DNA of 64,000 nucleotides from Paraburkholderia polaris (GTDB taxonomy: Bacteria; Pseudomonadota; Gammaproteobacteria; Burkholderiales; Burkholderiaceae). The DNA lies in the NCBI RefSeq assembly GCF_012927345.1, contig NZ_JABBGJ010000004.1:124001-188000 (forward strand). Direction: 5' to 3'. Below, in pieces: positions 42,100-50,728 of this stretch. Made by a program: the position numbers and the translations under genes. Each line of letters begins with the position of its first letter. Position 1 is the first letter of the stretch. A model generated the notes under the pieces. That model searched no databases. It was not told the origin of the DNA and was given only the letters and a program-made list of their open reading frames with translations.

Positions 42100-42996
42100 T
42101 TACTGGAAGAGAGGTTTGCCGATCGTGGTCGGCGCGACATCGTCGAAGAAGATGTGGGCCTGCACCAGAATACCCACGTGCGAGCCGCTTGCCCGGTTGA
42201 TCGGGATTTGCGCTTCAACGCCGAACTGGCCGTAGCGGTTGATCCAGATGAAGCCCGGATTGACCGTGCCGGTTGTCTGCCCCTGGCTTCTGGAAAGCGG
42301 AATCTCCACCAGCGGAATCACGTTCGCCAACGGTTGAGGCAGCCCGATGTCGTGCACGTGCTGCTGCAGATACGGCAAGCTGTATTGCACCGTGAAGCCG
42401 TAGTTGAATGCGTTCGGCTGCCCCGCTCCTGTTGTCAGCGCCGGGCCGGCTTCACCCGTGATCGCGATCGGCCGCAGATAGGCAAGCGATGCGGGAAGAT
42501 CGCCCATGCCCTTGCCGGCGTAGATCGTCGGCGAGATCGTCGAAAAGTTGTCCGCGATCGCGCGGCTTCCTGTGCCGCCGAGTTCGGCATCCACACCGAC
42601 CGACGTCATGAACTCGTGTTCATCGTTGACGTACAGCAGGTACTTCAAGCCGACGCCGAAGTTGTCGAAGCCACGCGCCGTCGGATTGTTTTGCATCGTA
42701 TAGGTGCCGTCGATGGACACCGCCAGCCTCGGCGTGATCAGCTTGTCGTATTCGAAATCGAAGGTGTTGATGCTTTGATCGCCGTTATCGCCGGGCACGC
42801 GCTGGTGGCCGTATTGCAGGTTGGCTTCGTCGCCGACGCCGGGATCGTCGACGGCCATCGTCGATGGAAAGACGCGATCACCCGCAATCGCGTGAGCACT
42901 GGCGAGTGAAGGGGTAAAGAGAAATACGCTGCTGGCAGCCGCAACGAGCGACGCCGCGCGCAGCGGTATCGCGCTGCGCGTTGTTTGGGTTTGCAT
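42100..42996 (-). CDS. Secreted, probably outer-membrane protein of a copper-linked operon
   Basis: A 298-residue protein with a signal peptide (AASSVFLFTPSLASAHA) and a mature part rich in alternating polar and hydrophobic residues, as in beta-barrels (FGVGLKYLLYVNDEHEFMTS, GFTVQYSLPYLQQHVHDIGL). It ends in KPLFQ. Several histidines lie in the signal-proximal region and in the QQHVHD loop. No exact family is recognised; similar proteins accompany CopC and DUF2946 genes. A role in metal transfer across the outer membrane is only a suggestion. Confidence 0.65.
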   Translation of the reverse strand: MQTQTTRSAIPLRAASLVAAASSVFLFTPSLASAHAIAGDRVFPSTMAVDDPGVGDEANLQYGHQRVPGDNGDQSINTFDFEYDKLITPRLAVSIDGTYTMQNNPTARGFDNFGVGLKYLLYVNDEHEFMTSVGVDAELGGTGSRAIADNFSTISPTIYAGKGMGDLPASLAYLRPIAITGEAGPALTTGAGQPNAFNYGFTVQYSLPYLQQHVHDIGLPQPLANVIPLVEIPLSRSQGQTTGTVNPGFIWINRYGQFGVEAQIPINRASGSHVGILVQAHIFFDDVAPTTIGKPLFQ

Positions 42997-43101
42997 GGTT
43001 CATCCTGTTCATGGGTCGTAATGATGTCGGCGCGCGCGTCTACAGACGGACGTGCGGCGGCATCGCGATGCGGTCGTGGCATCGCGCGGGTGTGACTCGA
43101 A

Positions 43102-43572
43102 TCAGGATGCGAACGGAGGGGCGCGAGGCTGCGCGAAAGTGAGCGGTTCGACGCGGCGAACGCTCTCGAAGCGGGTGGCGACGGTATGCTGCAGCGCGCG
43201 AACAGTGACGAAGAACAACGCCTCGACACTGGGCACCACGGGCATGTGTGCGAGCAGGCTGCAATAGCCGCAGGCATCGCCGTCGGACATGGCAGCGTGT
43301 TGGGTATGCTTGCCGGCGGGTTGGTCCGATGCCTCGTCCTCCATGGAGGGCATCGACGCCATGGAGTCCATCGCCGGCATGGAAGCCATCGATGCCATGG
43401 AGCCCATCGCCGGCATGGAAGCCATCGAGGGCATCAAACAATGCTCACCTTGCATTACGCTTTCGCCGCTACAACGTGCGGCGAGCGAATGCGAGATCGT
43501 CGGGGCAAGCGTTGCCATCAGGATCGCAAACAATCCCAGCCAACTGCCGATCTTCTGATGAAAACGACTCAA
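43102..43572 (-). CDS. Met-rich DUF2946-like protein
   Basis: A 156-residue exported or membrane protein: N-terminal hydrophobic segment (IGSWLGLFAILMATLAPTIS), then a methionine-rich stretch at about residues 48-78 made of SMASMPAM-type units, a histidine pair (THQHAA region: KHTQHAA), DACGYCSLLAH, and a second hydrophobic segment (VPSVEALFFVTVRAL). CxxC plus Met and His clusters are typical of copper-handling DUF2946 proteins. Translation seems to start at TTG 43572; no better start is seen. It is the likely first gene of the set with the outer-membrane-like and CopC genes. Confidence 0.75.
   Translation of the reverse strand: MSRFHQKIGSWLGLFAILMATLAPTISHSLAARCSGESVMQGEHCLMPSMASMPAMGSMASMASMPAMDSMASMPSMEDEASDQPAGKHTQHAAMSDGDACGYCSLLAHMPVVPSVEALFFVTVRALQHTVATRFESVRRVEPLTFAQPRAPPFAS
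43340..43429. repeat. Five 18-bp in-frame units coding the Met-rich stretch
   Basis: Units start at 43340, 43358, 43376, 43394 and 43412; a larger 36-bp period (43358-43393 and 43394-43429) is almost exact. Each unit encodes six residues with two methionines. Copy number could vary without breaking the frame. Confidence 0.85.
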
Positions 43573-43725
43573 GATGCGCCCGGCGACACGATTAGAAGCT
43601 GTCGCGGATTATGCCATGGCCCATCGCGCATCCTGGCCGGCAAGGCGCCGGTTATGCCGGACATTTCACCTTTACAGTGCGGACAGTGGACAATGCGTCA
43701 TCCCGGCTACCGGCACGGAGTGTCA

Positions 43726-45081
43726 ATGAAAGCGCATCGCCCGCGTCCCCCGCACTTTCCCGACGATCATTCGCATGCGGAGTGGCGCGATCACACCCTG
43801 CCTTACGTTATCGTTGCCGCGCTTTTGGTGCTGGTGGTCACGCTGATCGTCTGGGTGGTCGATCCGGCGCCGCCGAAAACCATCACGATCAGCGCGGGAC
43901 CGCACGATAGTTCGTTCCTCGTCACCGCAGATCAGTACAAGAAGATCCTCGCCCGCAACGGCATCAAACTGAACGTGCTGGAATCCGACGGCTCGGTGCA
44001 GAACCTGCATCGTCTGCTGGACCCGAAACAGCATGTCGATCTCGCACTCGTGCAAGGCGGCGTGGCCGATGGGCTCGATACGTCATCGCTGATGTCGCTC
44101 GGCAGCGTTTTCTATATTCCGGTGGTGGTGTTCTATCGCGGCACGGGGATCAGCGAGCTGTCAGAACTGGAAGGCAAACGGATTGCCATCGGCCGAGAAG
44201 GCAGCGGCACGCGCCTCCTCGCGCTCCAACTGCTGGAAGCAAACGGCATCGAACCGGGCGGCGACACTGTGCTGGTGCCGAGCGATGGCTTGCAGGCCGC
44301 CACGCAACTCGTGGCGGGCGACGTCGACGCGGCGATCCTGAACGGCGACTCGGCCACGCGCGGCTTGATGCTGCGGCTCCTGAAAGTGCCCGGCATCTCC
44401 GTGATGAACTTCGACGAAGCCAGCGCCTATACGCGCCTCTTTCCCTATCTCGACGAGATCGACCTGCCGCCCGGCGTGCTGGATCTCAAGCGCAGAATTC
44501 CGCCCGACACCATCCATCTGATCAGCCCGACGGTCGAACTCGTGGCCCGGACCGGTCTGCACCCGGCCATTTCCGACTTATTGATCGAGGCCGCACAGGA
44601 GGTGCACGGCATGCCAGGGCTGTTGCAGCACGCGGGAGAATTCCCGAGTCCTGTCGCCCATGAATATCAGATCAGCGAAGACGCGCAGCGCTACTACAAG
44701 ACCGGCAAGAGTTTTCTATACCGCACGCTGCCGTTCTGGCTCGCGAGCATCGGCGATCGCACGCTCGTTCTGCTGCTACCGATGGCGGTGCTGCTGTTTC
44801 CGGCGATGCGCCTGATCCCGGCCCTGTACCGGTGGCGCGTACGCTCGCGCATCTATCGCTATTACGGTGCGCTGATTGCGATCGAACGCGGCGCACTCGC
44901 CGACTCGACTGAGGCGGAGCGCAGGCAGCTTTTCGCGGAACTCGATCATATCGAGGCGTCGCTTAGCCGCTTGCGTATGCCGCTCGCATACGCCGACGCG
45001 TTCTATGTGCTGCGCGAGCACGTCGGCTTCGTGCGCGTCCGGCTGGCGGCTGCGATGCAGGACAATGTCAAACGGTCATAA
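43726..45081 (+). CDS. Membrane-anchored TAXI-family solute-binding protein
   Basis: A 451-residue protein. An N-terminal membrane helix (LPYVIVAALLVLVVTLIVWVV, about 24-44 when shortened to its core VIVAALLVLVV) is followed by the TAXI-type binding domain of TRAP transporters (TISAGPHDSSFLVTADQYKK, GREGSGTRLLALQLLEANG, LVAGDVDAAILNGDSA), then a second helix (LVLLLPMAVLLFPAMRLIPA) and a helical tail. The start at 43726 has GGAG five bases ahead. No TRAP permease gene is nearby. Such anchored TAXI proteins may act as sensors or carrier parts; the ligand is unknown. Confidence 0.82.
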   Translation: MKAHRPRPPHFPDDHSHAEWRDHTLPYVIVAALLVLVVTLIVWVVDPAPPKTITISAGPHDSSFLVTADQYKKILARNGIKLNVLESDGSVQNLHRLLDPKQHVDLALVQGGVADGLDTSSLMSLGSVFYIPVVVFYRGTGISELSELEGKRIAIGREGSGTRLLALQLLEANGIEPGGDTVLVPSDGLQAATQLVAGDVDAAILNGDSATRGLMLRLLKVPGISVMNFDEASAYTRLFPYLDEIDLPPGVLDLKRRIPPDTIHLISPTVELVARTGLHPAISDLLIEAAQEVHGMPGLLQHAGEFPSPVAHEYQISEDAQRYYKTGKSFLYRTLPFWLASIGDRTLVLLLPMAVLLFPAMRLIPALYRWRVRSRIYRYYGALIAIERGALADSTEAERRQLFAELDHIEASLSRLRMPLAYADAFYVLREHVGFVRVRLAAAMQDNVKRS

Positions 45082-45793
45082 AAAAACCGAACCGATGTTC
45101 GCGCGAAACATGACAGTCTAAAACCGTTGCACGCAGATCGCGCGCAATTCGATCACACCTGACAGTCGCCTAACTGAGAATCTGCCCATATTGATGCTGA
45201 CCGGCTAAATATCCTTGCTTAGCGGGTCTGGAAAAGGTCGATTTAAATCCGACCCTGAAAATATACGTCTAGTGCTCATGCGGCAGATTACCGCAACCTA
45301 CCAGCATCACCGAGCCCCGAATACGCCGGTGCGACGAGTTCCTCAATTTCACCGGACGCTTGACGGCATTTGCTTACCCATCAACGATTTCGCCGATAAA
45401 CCCATTCAATGCGCATGCTCATATAGGCCACTTTAATCGCGCGCACACAGGCGAATCATTTCATCCCAAGCAAAAAGCATTGATTATTATTGCAAAAATT
45501 TACGGTAATCAATTCGCCATGCAATTTCGAGAAATCTCGCCAATCCAGGAAGATGCCCTACACTACGATCATCAACACCACTTAGGTTCCACGCCTTGAT
45601 TTCCTGAATCAATAAAATCTACCGCTTCGAAATAATTTTCAGAGTTATTCGACTTTTAAACCGGGATTTAATTTTTAAATTCTGATAGCACGCCACTTTA
45701 CCTCCCATTTATGAAAGCTCTCACTTTTAGAGACGGGAAATTTATTTCACATCATAGGGTTTTCATAGCTTTATAAATCATCCGGAGCTTGTA
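45082..45793. other. AT-rich stretch with no recognised gene
   Basis: These 712 bases are clearly richer in A and T than the flanks and show no frame with coding character; short frames inside lack ribosome sites. A near-perfect palindrome around GATTTAAATC lies at 45236-45254. The composition continues through the next gene, so this appears to be the left part of an acquired island. Confidence 0.6.
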
Positions 45794-46966
45794 ATGACAG
45801 GAAAAAAAACATCTGGCGCGCCAGCAGAAAAAAGCAGCAATTCCACCAATACGTCAGGCAGTCTTCCAAAAAAAGGGCAGGAGAGAGTGTCCGGCACCAT
45901 CTCAACCCCTTCCACGTCCGAACTTAAAGCTCGGTTTGCTCCCGGGAGCATTCCTTTGACGACGGACTTCAGCGATTTAATTGACATCGCGGAATGCGGG
46001 CGCCGGGCAATCGGGCAAAGCGCAGATCAGACAACAAATGGTGTGGGGGCAGGTTTAGCATTATCTTCTAATGCTGCGACCATCGGTACCTTATCGGTCG
46101 CACAGAGCAATGGCATTACAGTGAGTTCGAGTGGTGTTTCCGTAAAGCCGTTCAACGGAATTACCGCCGACTCAAATGGTGTTTCCATAAAAACATATAA
46201 CGGAGTTTCCGTTGACTCGAACGGTGTTTCCGTAAAACCATATAACGGCATTTCCGTTGACTCGAGTGGTGTTTCCGTAAAACCACATAACGGCGTTTCC
46301 GTTGACTCGAATGGTGTTTCCGTCAAGCCATACAACGGCGTTTCCGTTGACTCGAATGGCGTATCTATAAAAGCAGGCTACGGAATTACCGTAGGTTCCA
46401 GCGGCGTATGCGTTGATGTATCAACTCTGTTCCCCACCGGAATGATCATGATGTTTAGCGGCGAAACCGTGCCGGACGGATGGCTATTGTGCGACGGAAA
46501 AGACGATACCACCCCTAACCTGATTGATCGATTTATTTTAGGCGGAAAGACAGCCGATGTTGGCGGGCAAAACACTCAAAAACTAAGCGGCGACACCAGT
46601 TCCAGGACATTTAGCGCGACCACCACTTCCGCTACACCGACCATAACCACCACGGTCAACGATACCAAATTGGACGTCAGTCAAATTCCCGGCCACACTC
46701 ACGAAATAAAAACGAAATCAAGCCCAAAAGCTGGAGCCGTAAACGTCTATATGTACGAAAACGACTGCGGGGATGGGAACAGCACTTATCCCATCGGATA
46801 CGATTTTGATGATAATGTAAACAATTCTAACTATATACTTGAGGCGCTTTCAACCGGGGATGGAAAACCACACAATCATACCGCTACTTCAACCCAACCC
46901 GCCCATAGCCACGATCTGAAGACTAACGTTCCTTATTATATTTTGGCTTTTATTATGAAGACTTGA
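45794..46966 (+). CDS. Orphan phage tail-fibre-like protein with 15-residue repeats
   Basis: A 390-residue protein, ribosome site GGAG six bases before the ATG. After a Ser/Thr/Lys-rich start (1-50), residues 106-195 hold six 15-residue repeats of the type NGVSVDSNGVSVKPY, a pattern seen in trimeric beta-structured tail fibres. Then comes a tail-collar-type domain (FPTGMIMMFSGETVPDGWLL, about 214-233, then LCDGKDDTTPNLIDRFILGG) and a His-rich end (IPGHTHEIK, KPHNHTATSTQPAHSHDL) resembling metal-binding fibre tips. There is no signal peptide and no other phage gene nearby. Codon use is AT-rich, unlike its neighbours, pointing to transfer. It may be a free-standing tailocin-like, adhesin-like or domesticated fibre. 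Confidence 0.75.
   Translation: MTGKKTSGAPAEKSSNSTNTSGSLPKKGQERVSGTISTPSTSELKARFAPGSIPLTTDFSDLIDIAECGRRAIGQSADQTTNGVGAGLALSSNAATIGTLSVAQSNGITVSSSGVSVKPFNGITADSNGVSIKTYNGVSVDSNGVSVKPYNGISVDSSGVSVKPHNGVSVDSNGVSVKPYNGVSVDSNGVSIKAGYGITVGSSGVCVDVSTLFPTGMIMMFSGETVPDGWLLCDGKDDTTPNLIDRFILGGKTADVGGQNTQKLSGDTSSRTFSATTTSATPTITTTVNDTKLDVSQIPGHTHEIKTKSSPKAGAVNVYMYENDCGDGNSTYPIGYDFDDNVNNSNYILEALSTGDGKPHNHTATSTQPAHSHDLKTNVPYYILAFIMKT
46109..46378. repeat. Six 45-bp tandem repeats in the fibre-like gene
   Basis: Units start at 46109 and then every 45 bp up to 46334; a decayed seventh follows. Units 3 and 5 encode the same 15 residues. Third-codon changes between units show that the array has been kept for some time rather than just expanded. 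Confidence 0.9.
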
Positions 46967-47264
46967 TAACCGTCCTCTCGCGCGATCTCGTGGAGGCAAC
47001 CCTGTCACAATGCGCCAGGAACGAACCGTTGTTGGCGCACATCTACCTCCGTCGGCAGGCTGAGCTGAAACCGGTTGCATGTGTCATGCAACACTGCGCG
47101 GAGTGTCGACTCGTCCATTGGACGATAGTAGGAATGGGATCGACAGTGCGAAAATTTTTCTGTTACGTTTATCGCCACGACACAGAAGTAAAAATCACAC
47201 CATCGGTCTTTTAAAGAAGCAGAAGAATTGTCACGAAAGCTTGCGTTTCGCTAATGTGCGACCC
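46967..47264. other. Gap between fibre-like gene and proQ
   Basis: About 300 bases with no convincing gene. GC content returns to normal through this stretch, so it contains the right edge of the AT-rich island. A small GACCC/GGGTC hairpin near 47260 follows proQ but lacks a T run. Confidence 0.5.
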
Positions 47265-47852
47265 TCAGGGGGTCGTGACGTCCTTTGAGTTGACCTGCGG
47301 GTCGACCTGCGATTTGTCCTGCGAGTCGCCCTGCTTAGTCGCGCCCCTGCCCGCACGATGCGCCTGCAGACGCTGCGCGCCGGCCGCTTCCTGCGCCGTC
47401 ACCTTGCCAACTTCGCCGCCGGTCAGATCGACGCGCGCGGCGCCTTCGACGAGAGACTTCCAGTAGCGGCTGCCACGGCACCAGGTCTTGATCGCGTCGC
47501 GCAACTCGGCTTCGCTCAGCGACAATTCCTTCGCGTGAACCACGAGGTCCTCGAAGATGCCGACCTTCAGCGGCAGCTTGGGCGCCGGATTCTTCGGAAA
47601 TACATTCGGGAACCGCTTTTGCAGTCTCCCGATCGATTTCACCACCGGGTCTACAGGCCTTGCGTCAGCCGCAGGCCTTGCGTCAGCCGCAGGCTTCGCG
47701 TCTGGCTTGGGAGCGGGCGCGGCACGGCGCGGCGGCGACGGCTTGCGCGCAGGCTTCGCGCCGGGCTTGGCGACAGGCTTGGCCGCAGGCGCAGCTTCGG
47801 CGCGTGCCGCAGCCAGTTGCTTCTTCAATTCAGCGAGTTGTTCGAAACCCAT
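47265..47852 (-). CDS. proQ: ProQ/FinO-family RNA-binding protein
   Basis: A 195-residue protein. An N-terminal coil (QLAELKKQLAAARAEA) and an Ala/Lys/Pro linker (about 20-70) lead to the FinO domain (IGRLQKRFPNVFPKN, then PLKVGIFEDL, then LRDAIKTWCRGSRYWKSLVEG) and a short charged tail. ProQ proteins bind structured RNAs and help sRNA pairing. The linker is encoded by simple GCC/AAG/CCG-type repeats. It stands alone next to the AT-rich island. Confidence 0.88.
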   Translation of the reverse strand: MGFEQLAELKKQLAAARAEAAPAAKPVAKPGAKPARKPSPPRRAAPAPKPDAKPAADARPAADARPVDPVVKSIGRLQKRFPNVFPKNPAPKLPLKVGIFEDLVVHAKELSLSEAELRDAIKTWCRGSRYWKSLVEGAARVDLTGGEVGKVTAQEAAGAQRLQAHRAGRGATKQGDSQDKSQVDPQVNSKDVTTP

Positions 47853-47946
47853 AGCGCAAAATCAATCGAGAAAGACAGGATTGTAGCAGCGTGTTGAAAC
47901 ACGCTCCCGACACCCGGCGATGCGGCGCGTGCCGGCCTATAAAACC

Positions 47947-48771
47947 TCAACCCCTCAACACATCCCCAAACCCACCCACTCGCGCCCCCACCCCCCGAAT
48001 AGCATCAGCGACCCGAGGCGACAAGAGCGCCTGCAACTCATCAACATGCCGGTAGTCCCGCATCCCATGACTCAAAACGCGATCGCCGGCGAAAGCAGGA
48101 TGACAATAGATCTCCCCCACCCCATGGGGCAAATCAGCAAGCACGGCAAGCCACGCCGCCTCATCCATCCGCCCACTATTAGCAATCCCAACTACATAAT
48201 CGTTGTGCACGATCCCAGACTGATCCAACCTCGCCCGCACCCGTGAAATCCACGGCCTCAACCACAGCGGCGCGCCCACCTCGAACGGCAGGCGCATTGC
48301 CCGCATCCCGTACTCGCGGCCGATCTCCAGAATCAACCCGAGCACCGTCGGATGCAAATGAAAATGCTTGTGCGTGTTGACGTGATCGAGCGTCAAACCC
48401 GTCTTCGCAAAAGCCTCGAACTGCGCGCGAATCTCTCGCGCCAACTGTTTGCGAACATGCGGCAACAAGAAAAACCGTACCCCGTCCCGCACCATGTTGT
48501 CGCCGAAGCGGCCATGCTCGTCGAGCAACGCGGCAATCCCGGCGCGCGGCGTGATCGCGTCGCCGTCGGCCAGCACCAGATGCAGGCCGACCCGCAACGC
48601 TGGGAGTGCGCGAGCACGCGCCACCGCATCGTCCGCGGCAGGCGCGCCGATCATCAGGCTCGCGGCCGTCAACACGCCGTGCCGGTGCGCCTGCTCGACC
48701 GCCAGATTCACCCGGGGATGCAGACCGAAGTCGTCGGCAGTGACGATCAGCCCGCGTGACCTAGCCGCCAT
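47947..48771 (-). CDS. hpnK: Hopanoid deacetylase HpnK
   Basis: A 274-residue YdjC-fold deacetylase that removes the acetyl group from N-acetylglucosaminyl bacteriohopanetetrol. Metal ligands are visible: TADDFGL (D13, D14) near the start and the HKHFHLHP motif at about residue 130, with a final CHPA motif. The ATG at 48771 was preferred over 48789 since MAARSRGLIVTADDFG matches the family start. It overlaps the upstream glycosyltransferase by 11 bases. Confidence 0.9.
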   Translation of the reverse strand: MAARSRGLIVTADDFGLHPRVNLAVEQAHRHGVLTAASLMIGAPAADDAVARARALPALRVGLHLVLADGDAITPRAGIAALLDEHGRFGDNMVRDGVRFFLLPHVRKQLAREIRAQFEAFAKTGLTLDHVNTHKHFHLHPTVLGLILEIGREYGMRAMRLPFEVGAPLWLRPWISRVRARLDQSGIVHNDYVVGIANSGRMDEAAWLAVLADLPHGVGEIYCHPAFAGDRVLSHGMRDYRHVDELQALLSPRVADAIRGVGARVGGFGDVLRG

Positions 48772-50023
48772 CCGTAGTCTCCATGACATCCATTACGCTC
48801 AACGCCGCACCGCGCGTGACCAATGCAGAGGCCTCGACCGGCACGCGTGCGCCACGCCACACCACATGGGAGCCGAACGCGCCCGCGAGCCATTGAAATG
48901 CCAGCAAGGTATCGCGCAATGGCACCAGCGGCAAGTCGCGCCAGAAAGTGCGGTCATGACGCGCGGCACGCAGATGCAGCAGCATGCGCGCGGCAAAACC
49001 AGCCGCCGTGCTGACGCCACTCGCCAGCGCCGCCCACAGGTGCATGCCGTCGAACGGACCGTTCGCGAGGCTGCCGGTGAGCCATGCGCCGGCGAGGAGC
49101 CAAGGCGTCGGGAACGTAATGAACAGAAACGCAAAGCCAAGCGGGTTCACCGAGCGGATCGTGCGCAGCCAGCGCGTCTCACGCTGCCACAAGGCGGAAA
49201 AAGTCGGCTCGATGACGTCGGTGGCCACCATCACACGCGAAAGTACCGTGCGAAGCCCAAGCGCGCGCACATGTTCGGCAAGCCAGTAGTCGTCCGCGAG
49301 ACAGTTTTTCAGCGCGTCGAAACCGCCGATACGCTCGAGCGTCGCGCGGCGCAAAGCGAGGGTCGCGCCGAAACCGAAGCGGCGCGACCCCGCCGCATGC
49401 GCGACGCGCACCGACGGGGCGAACCACTCGTTGATGAATAGCGCGCCAATCCGCGGCCAGAAACCGCCGACGCCTTGCGCCACGTAGAGACAGGTCACCA
49501 CCCCCACGCGCGGATCGGCGAGCGGCGCCGCCACGGTGTCGAGATAATCGGCCTCGACTGCGATGTCGCTATCCGCAATCACGATTACGTCATGGCGCGC
49601 CCGCTCCGCCATGTTGATCAGGTTGCTGACCTTCAGATTGCTGCCGTGCACGCGCGTATCGACCGCGAGCTCGATACCGTGCATCGGATAGGCGGCCTGC
49701 AAACGGCGCACCACGGCGATGGCGGGATCGTCCGGCGAAGACACGCCGAGCACGAGCTGGAAATGCCCGTGGCGCTGGTCGCAGAAGGTCCTGAGGTTCT
49801 CGTAAAGACGCGGTTCGGCGCCGCACAGCGGCTTGAGCACGCTGACACCGACTTTCGCAAAGGGGGGCAGAGGATGCGAAGCCTGGGCGGCTGCAATCAC
49901 GCCCCACCCGCGGCGCGCCGCGAAGAACGGCATCGCCACCGCTGCCAGCATCGCATAGAGTGAGGCAGACACGCAGCCGGTTAGCAGGACCCATTGGCAT
50001 GCCGTCAATGCGTGCGCTGCCAT
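48761..50023 (-). CDS. Second HpnI-like glycosyltransferase
   Basis: A 420-residue membrane glycosyltransferase of the GT21 ceramide glucosyltransferase type, paralogous to HpnI at 54.0-55.1 kb. Shared marks are VSVLKPLCGAEPRLYENL, the D-x-D-like DSDIAVEADYLD, GFGATLALRR and the QRETRWLRTIRSVNP motif (Q/RxxRW). Hydrophobic helices lie at the N-terminus and in the last third. It is fused in layout to hpnK (11-bp overlap). It may make a different hopanoid sugar or be the partner of this hpnK copy. Confidence 0.85.
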   Translation of the reverse strand: MAAHALTACQWVLLTGCVSASLYAMLAAVAMPFFAARRGWGVIAAAQASHPLPPFAKVGVSVLKPLCGAEPRLYENLRTFCDQRHGHFQLVLGVSSPDDPAIAVVRRLQAAYPMHGIELAVDTRVHGSNLKVSNLINMAERARHDVIVIADSDIAVEADYLDTVAAPLADPRVGVVTCLYVAQGVGGFWPRIGALFINEWFAPSVRVAHAAGSRRFGFGATLALRRATLERIGGFDALKNCLADDYWLAEHVRALGLRTVLSRVMVATDVIEPTFSALWQRETRWLRTIRSVNPLGFAFLFITFPTPWLLAGAWLTGSLANGPFDGMHLWAALASGVSTAAGFAARMLLHLRAARHDRTFWRDLPLVPLRDTLLAFQWLAGAFGSHVVWRGARVPVEASALVTRGAALSVMDVMETTDGG

Positions 50024-50035
50024 CGCCTGCGTCCG

Positions 50036-50377
50036 TCAGTGCCCGGCCAGCACGAACGGTCTGCCCGTAAAGCGCAGATGAAGAACGACGAACCAGCGCC
50101 GCGGACAATCCGCTTCAATCAGCACCGGCCGGCCGGCCGGCGTCGCGTGGTGGCTCTGAATGGCGAGGTCGAAAGCGGTGTGTGCGAACTTGCGCATCAC
50201 GACCACGCCGCTCGCAATCAGCGCGAGCGCAAGGAACTGAAAGCTTGTGGAGCTGAAGTCCTGCTGGCAAACCGGCAAGACGAGGAGTGCCAGCAATGCG
50301 AGCACTTCGGTACCCATGGCACTGAGCGAAGCCGCCAACAGATGGGCTCGCAGCATGTCGATGGTGACTGGCTTCAT
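50036..50377 (-). CDS. Small membrane protein upstream of the hpnI-like/hpnK pair
   Basis: A 113-residue protein with two hydrophobic segments (MGTEVLALLALLVLPV and FQFLALALIASGVVVM) and a basic C-terminal part (MRKFAHTAFDLAIQSHH). The ATG at 50377 opens MKPVTIDMLRAHLL; a longer frame up to 50572 is less likely. It lies 12 bp before the glycosyltransferase gene and is probably the first gene of that operon, downstream of the leftward PmrA-like promoter. No known family recognised; a role in hopanoid modification or transport is inferred only from position. Confidence 0.65.
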   Translation of the reverse strand: MKPVTIDMLRAHLLAASLSAMGTEVLALLALLVLPVCQQDFSSTSFQFLALALIASGVVVMRKFAHTAFDLAIQSHHATPAGRPVLIEADCPRRWFVVLHLRFTGRPFVLAGH

Positions 50378-50593
50378 GGCGTGATCTCGTGGCCTGAAGA
50401 AACGCACGCCGATGTAGCGTGGCGCGATCCGCCGGCAAACGCGCTGACGAAAGCGTCGACAGAAGCGCCGGCCGTACATTCGATCGATGTCCTTACGATT
50501 AAGTTGCGATGATCTGACAACTTGACGTAATGTCGCGAGCACATGTCGGCCACGCGACAATAACCAATTCACGGGCGATAGTAGCGATTCTTG

Positions 50594-50610
50594 CTGAAGG
50601 AAACCTTAAG
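50594..50610. promoter_or_regulatory. PmrA-type box in a divergent promoter
   Basis: CTGAAG-GAAAC-CTTAAG fits the PmrA direct-repeat consensus CTTAAG-N5-CTTAAG. Rightward, TATAGA (50622-50627) lies 11 bp past the box and faces the response-regulator gene. Leftward, TACTAT (50578-50583 on the minus strand) lies 10 bp past it and faces the small membrane gene, the hpnI-like gene and hpnK. The site could control both. Confidence 0.65.
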
Positions 50611-50728
50611 GAAGAACGAGGTATAGAGCGTGTCACGAACATGATCGCTACACTTAGGGTAAGCGGCTTGGCGCTCACTTAAAAGCTGCCGCGGCCATGC
50701 AATAAACATCGAACGGAATCTCTCCACC

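Noticed and set aside
45215..45436. Short open frame in the AT-rich stretch
   Set aside because: No ribosome site, no hydrophobic or domain pattern, and it lies in DNA without coding character.
46963..47214. 83-codon frame starting at TTG after the fibre-like gene
   Set aside because: Start codon overlaps the fibre stop but no ribosome site or homology is visible; mixed composition suggests chance.
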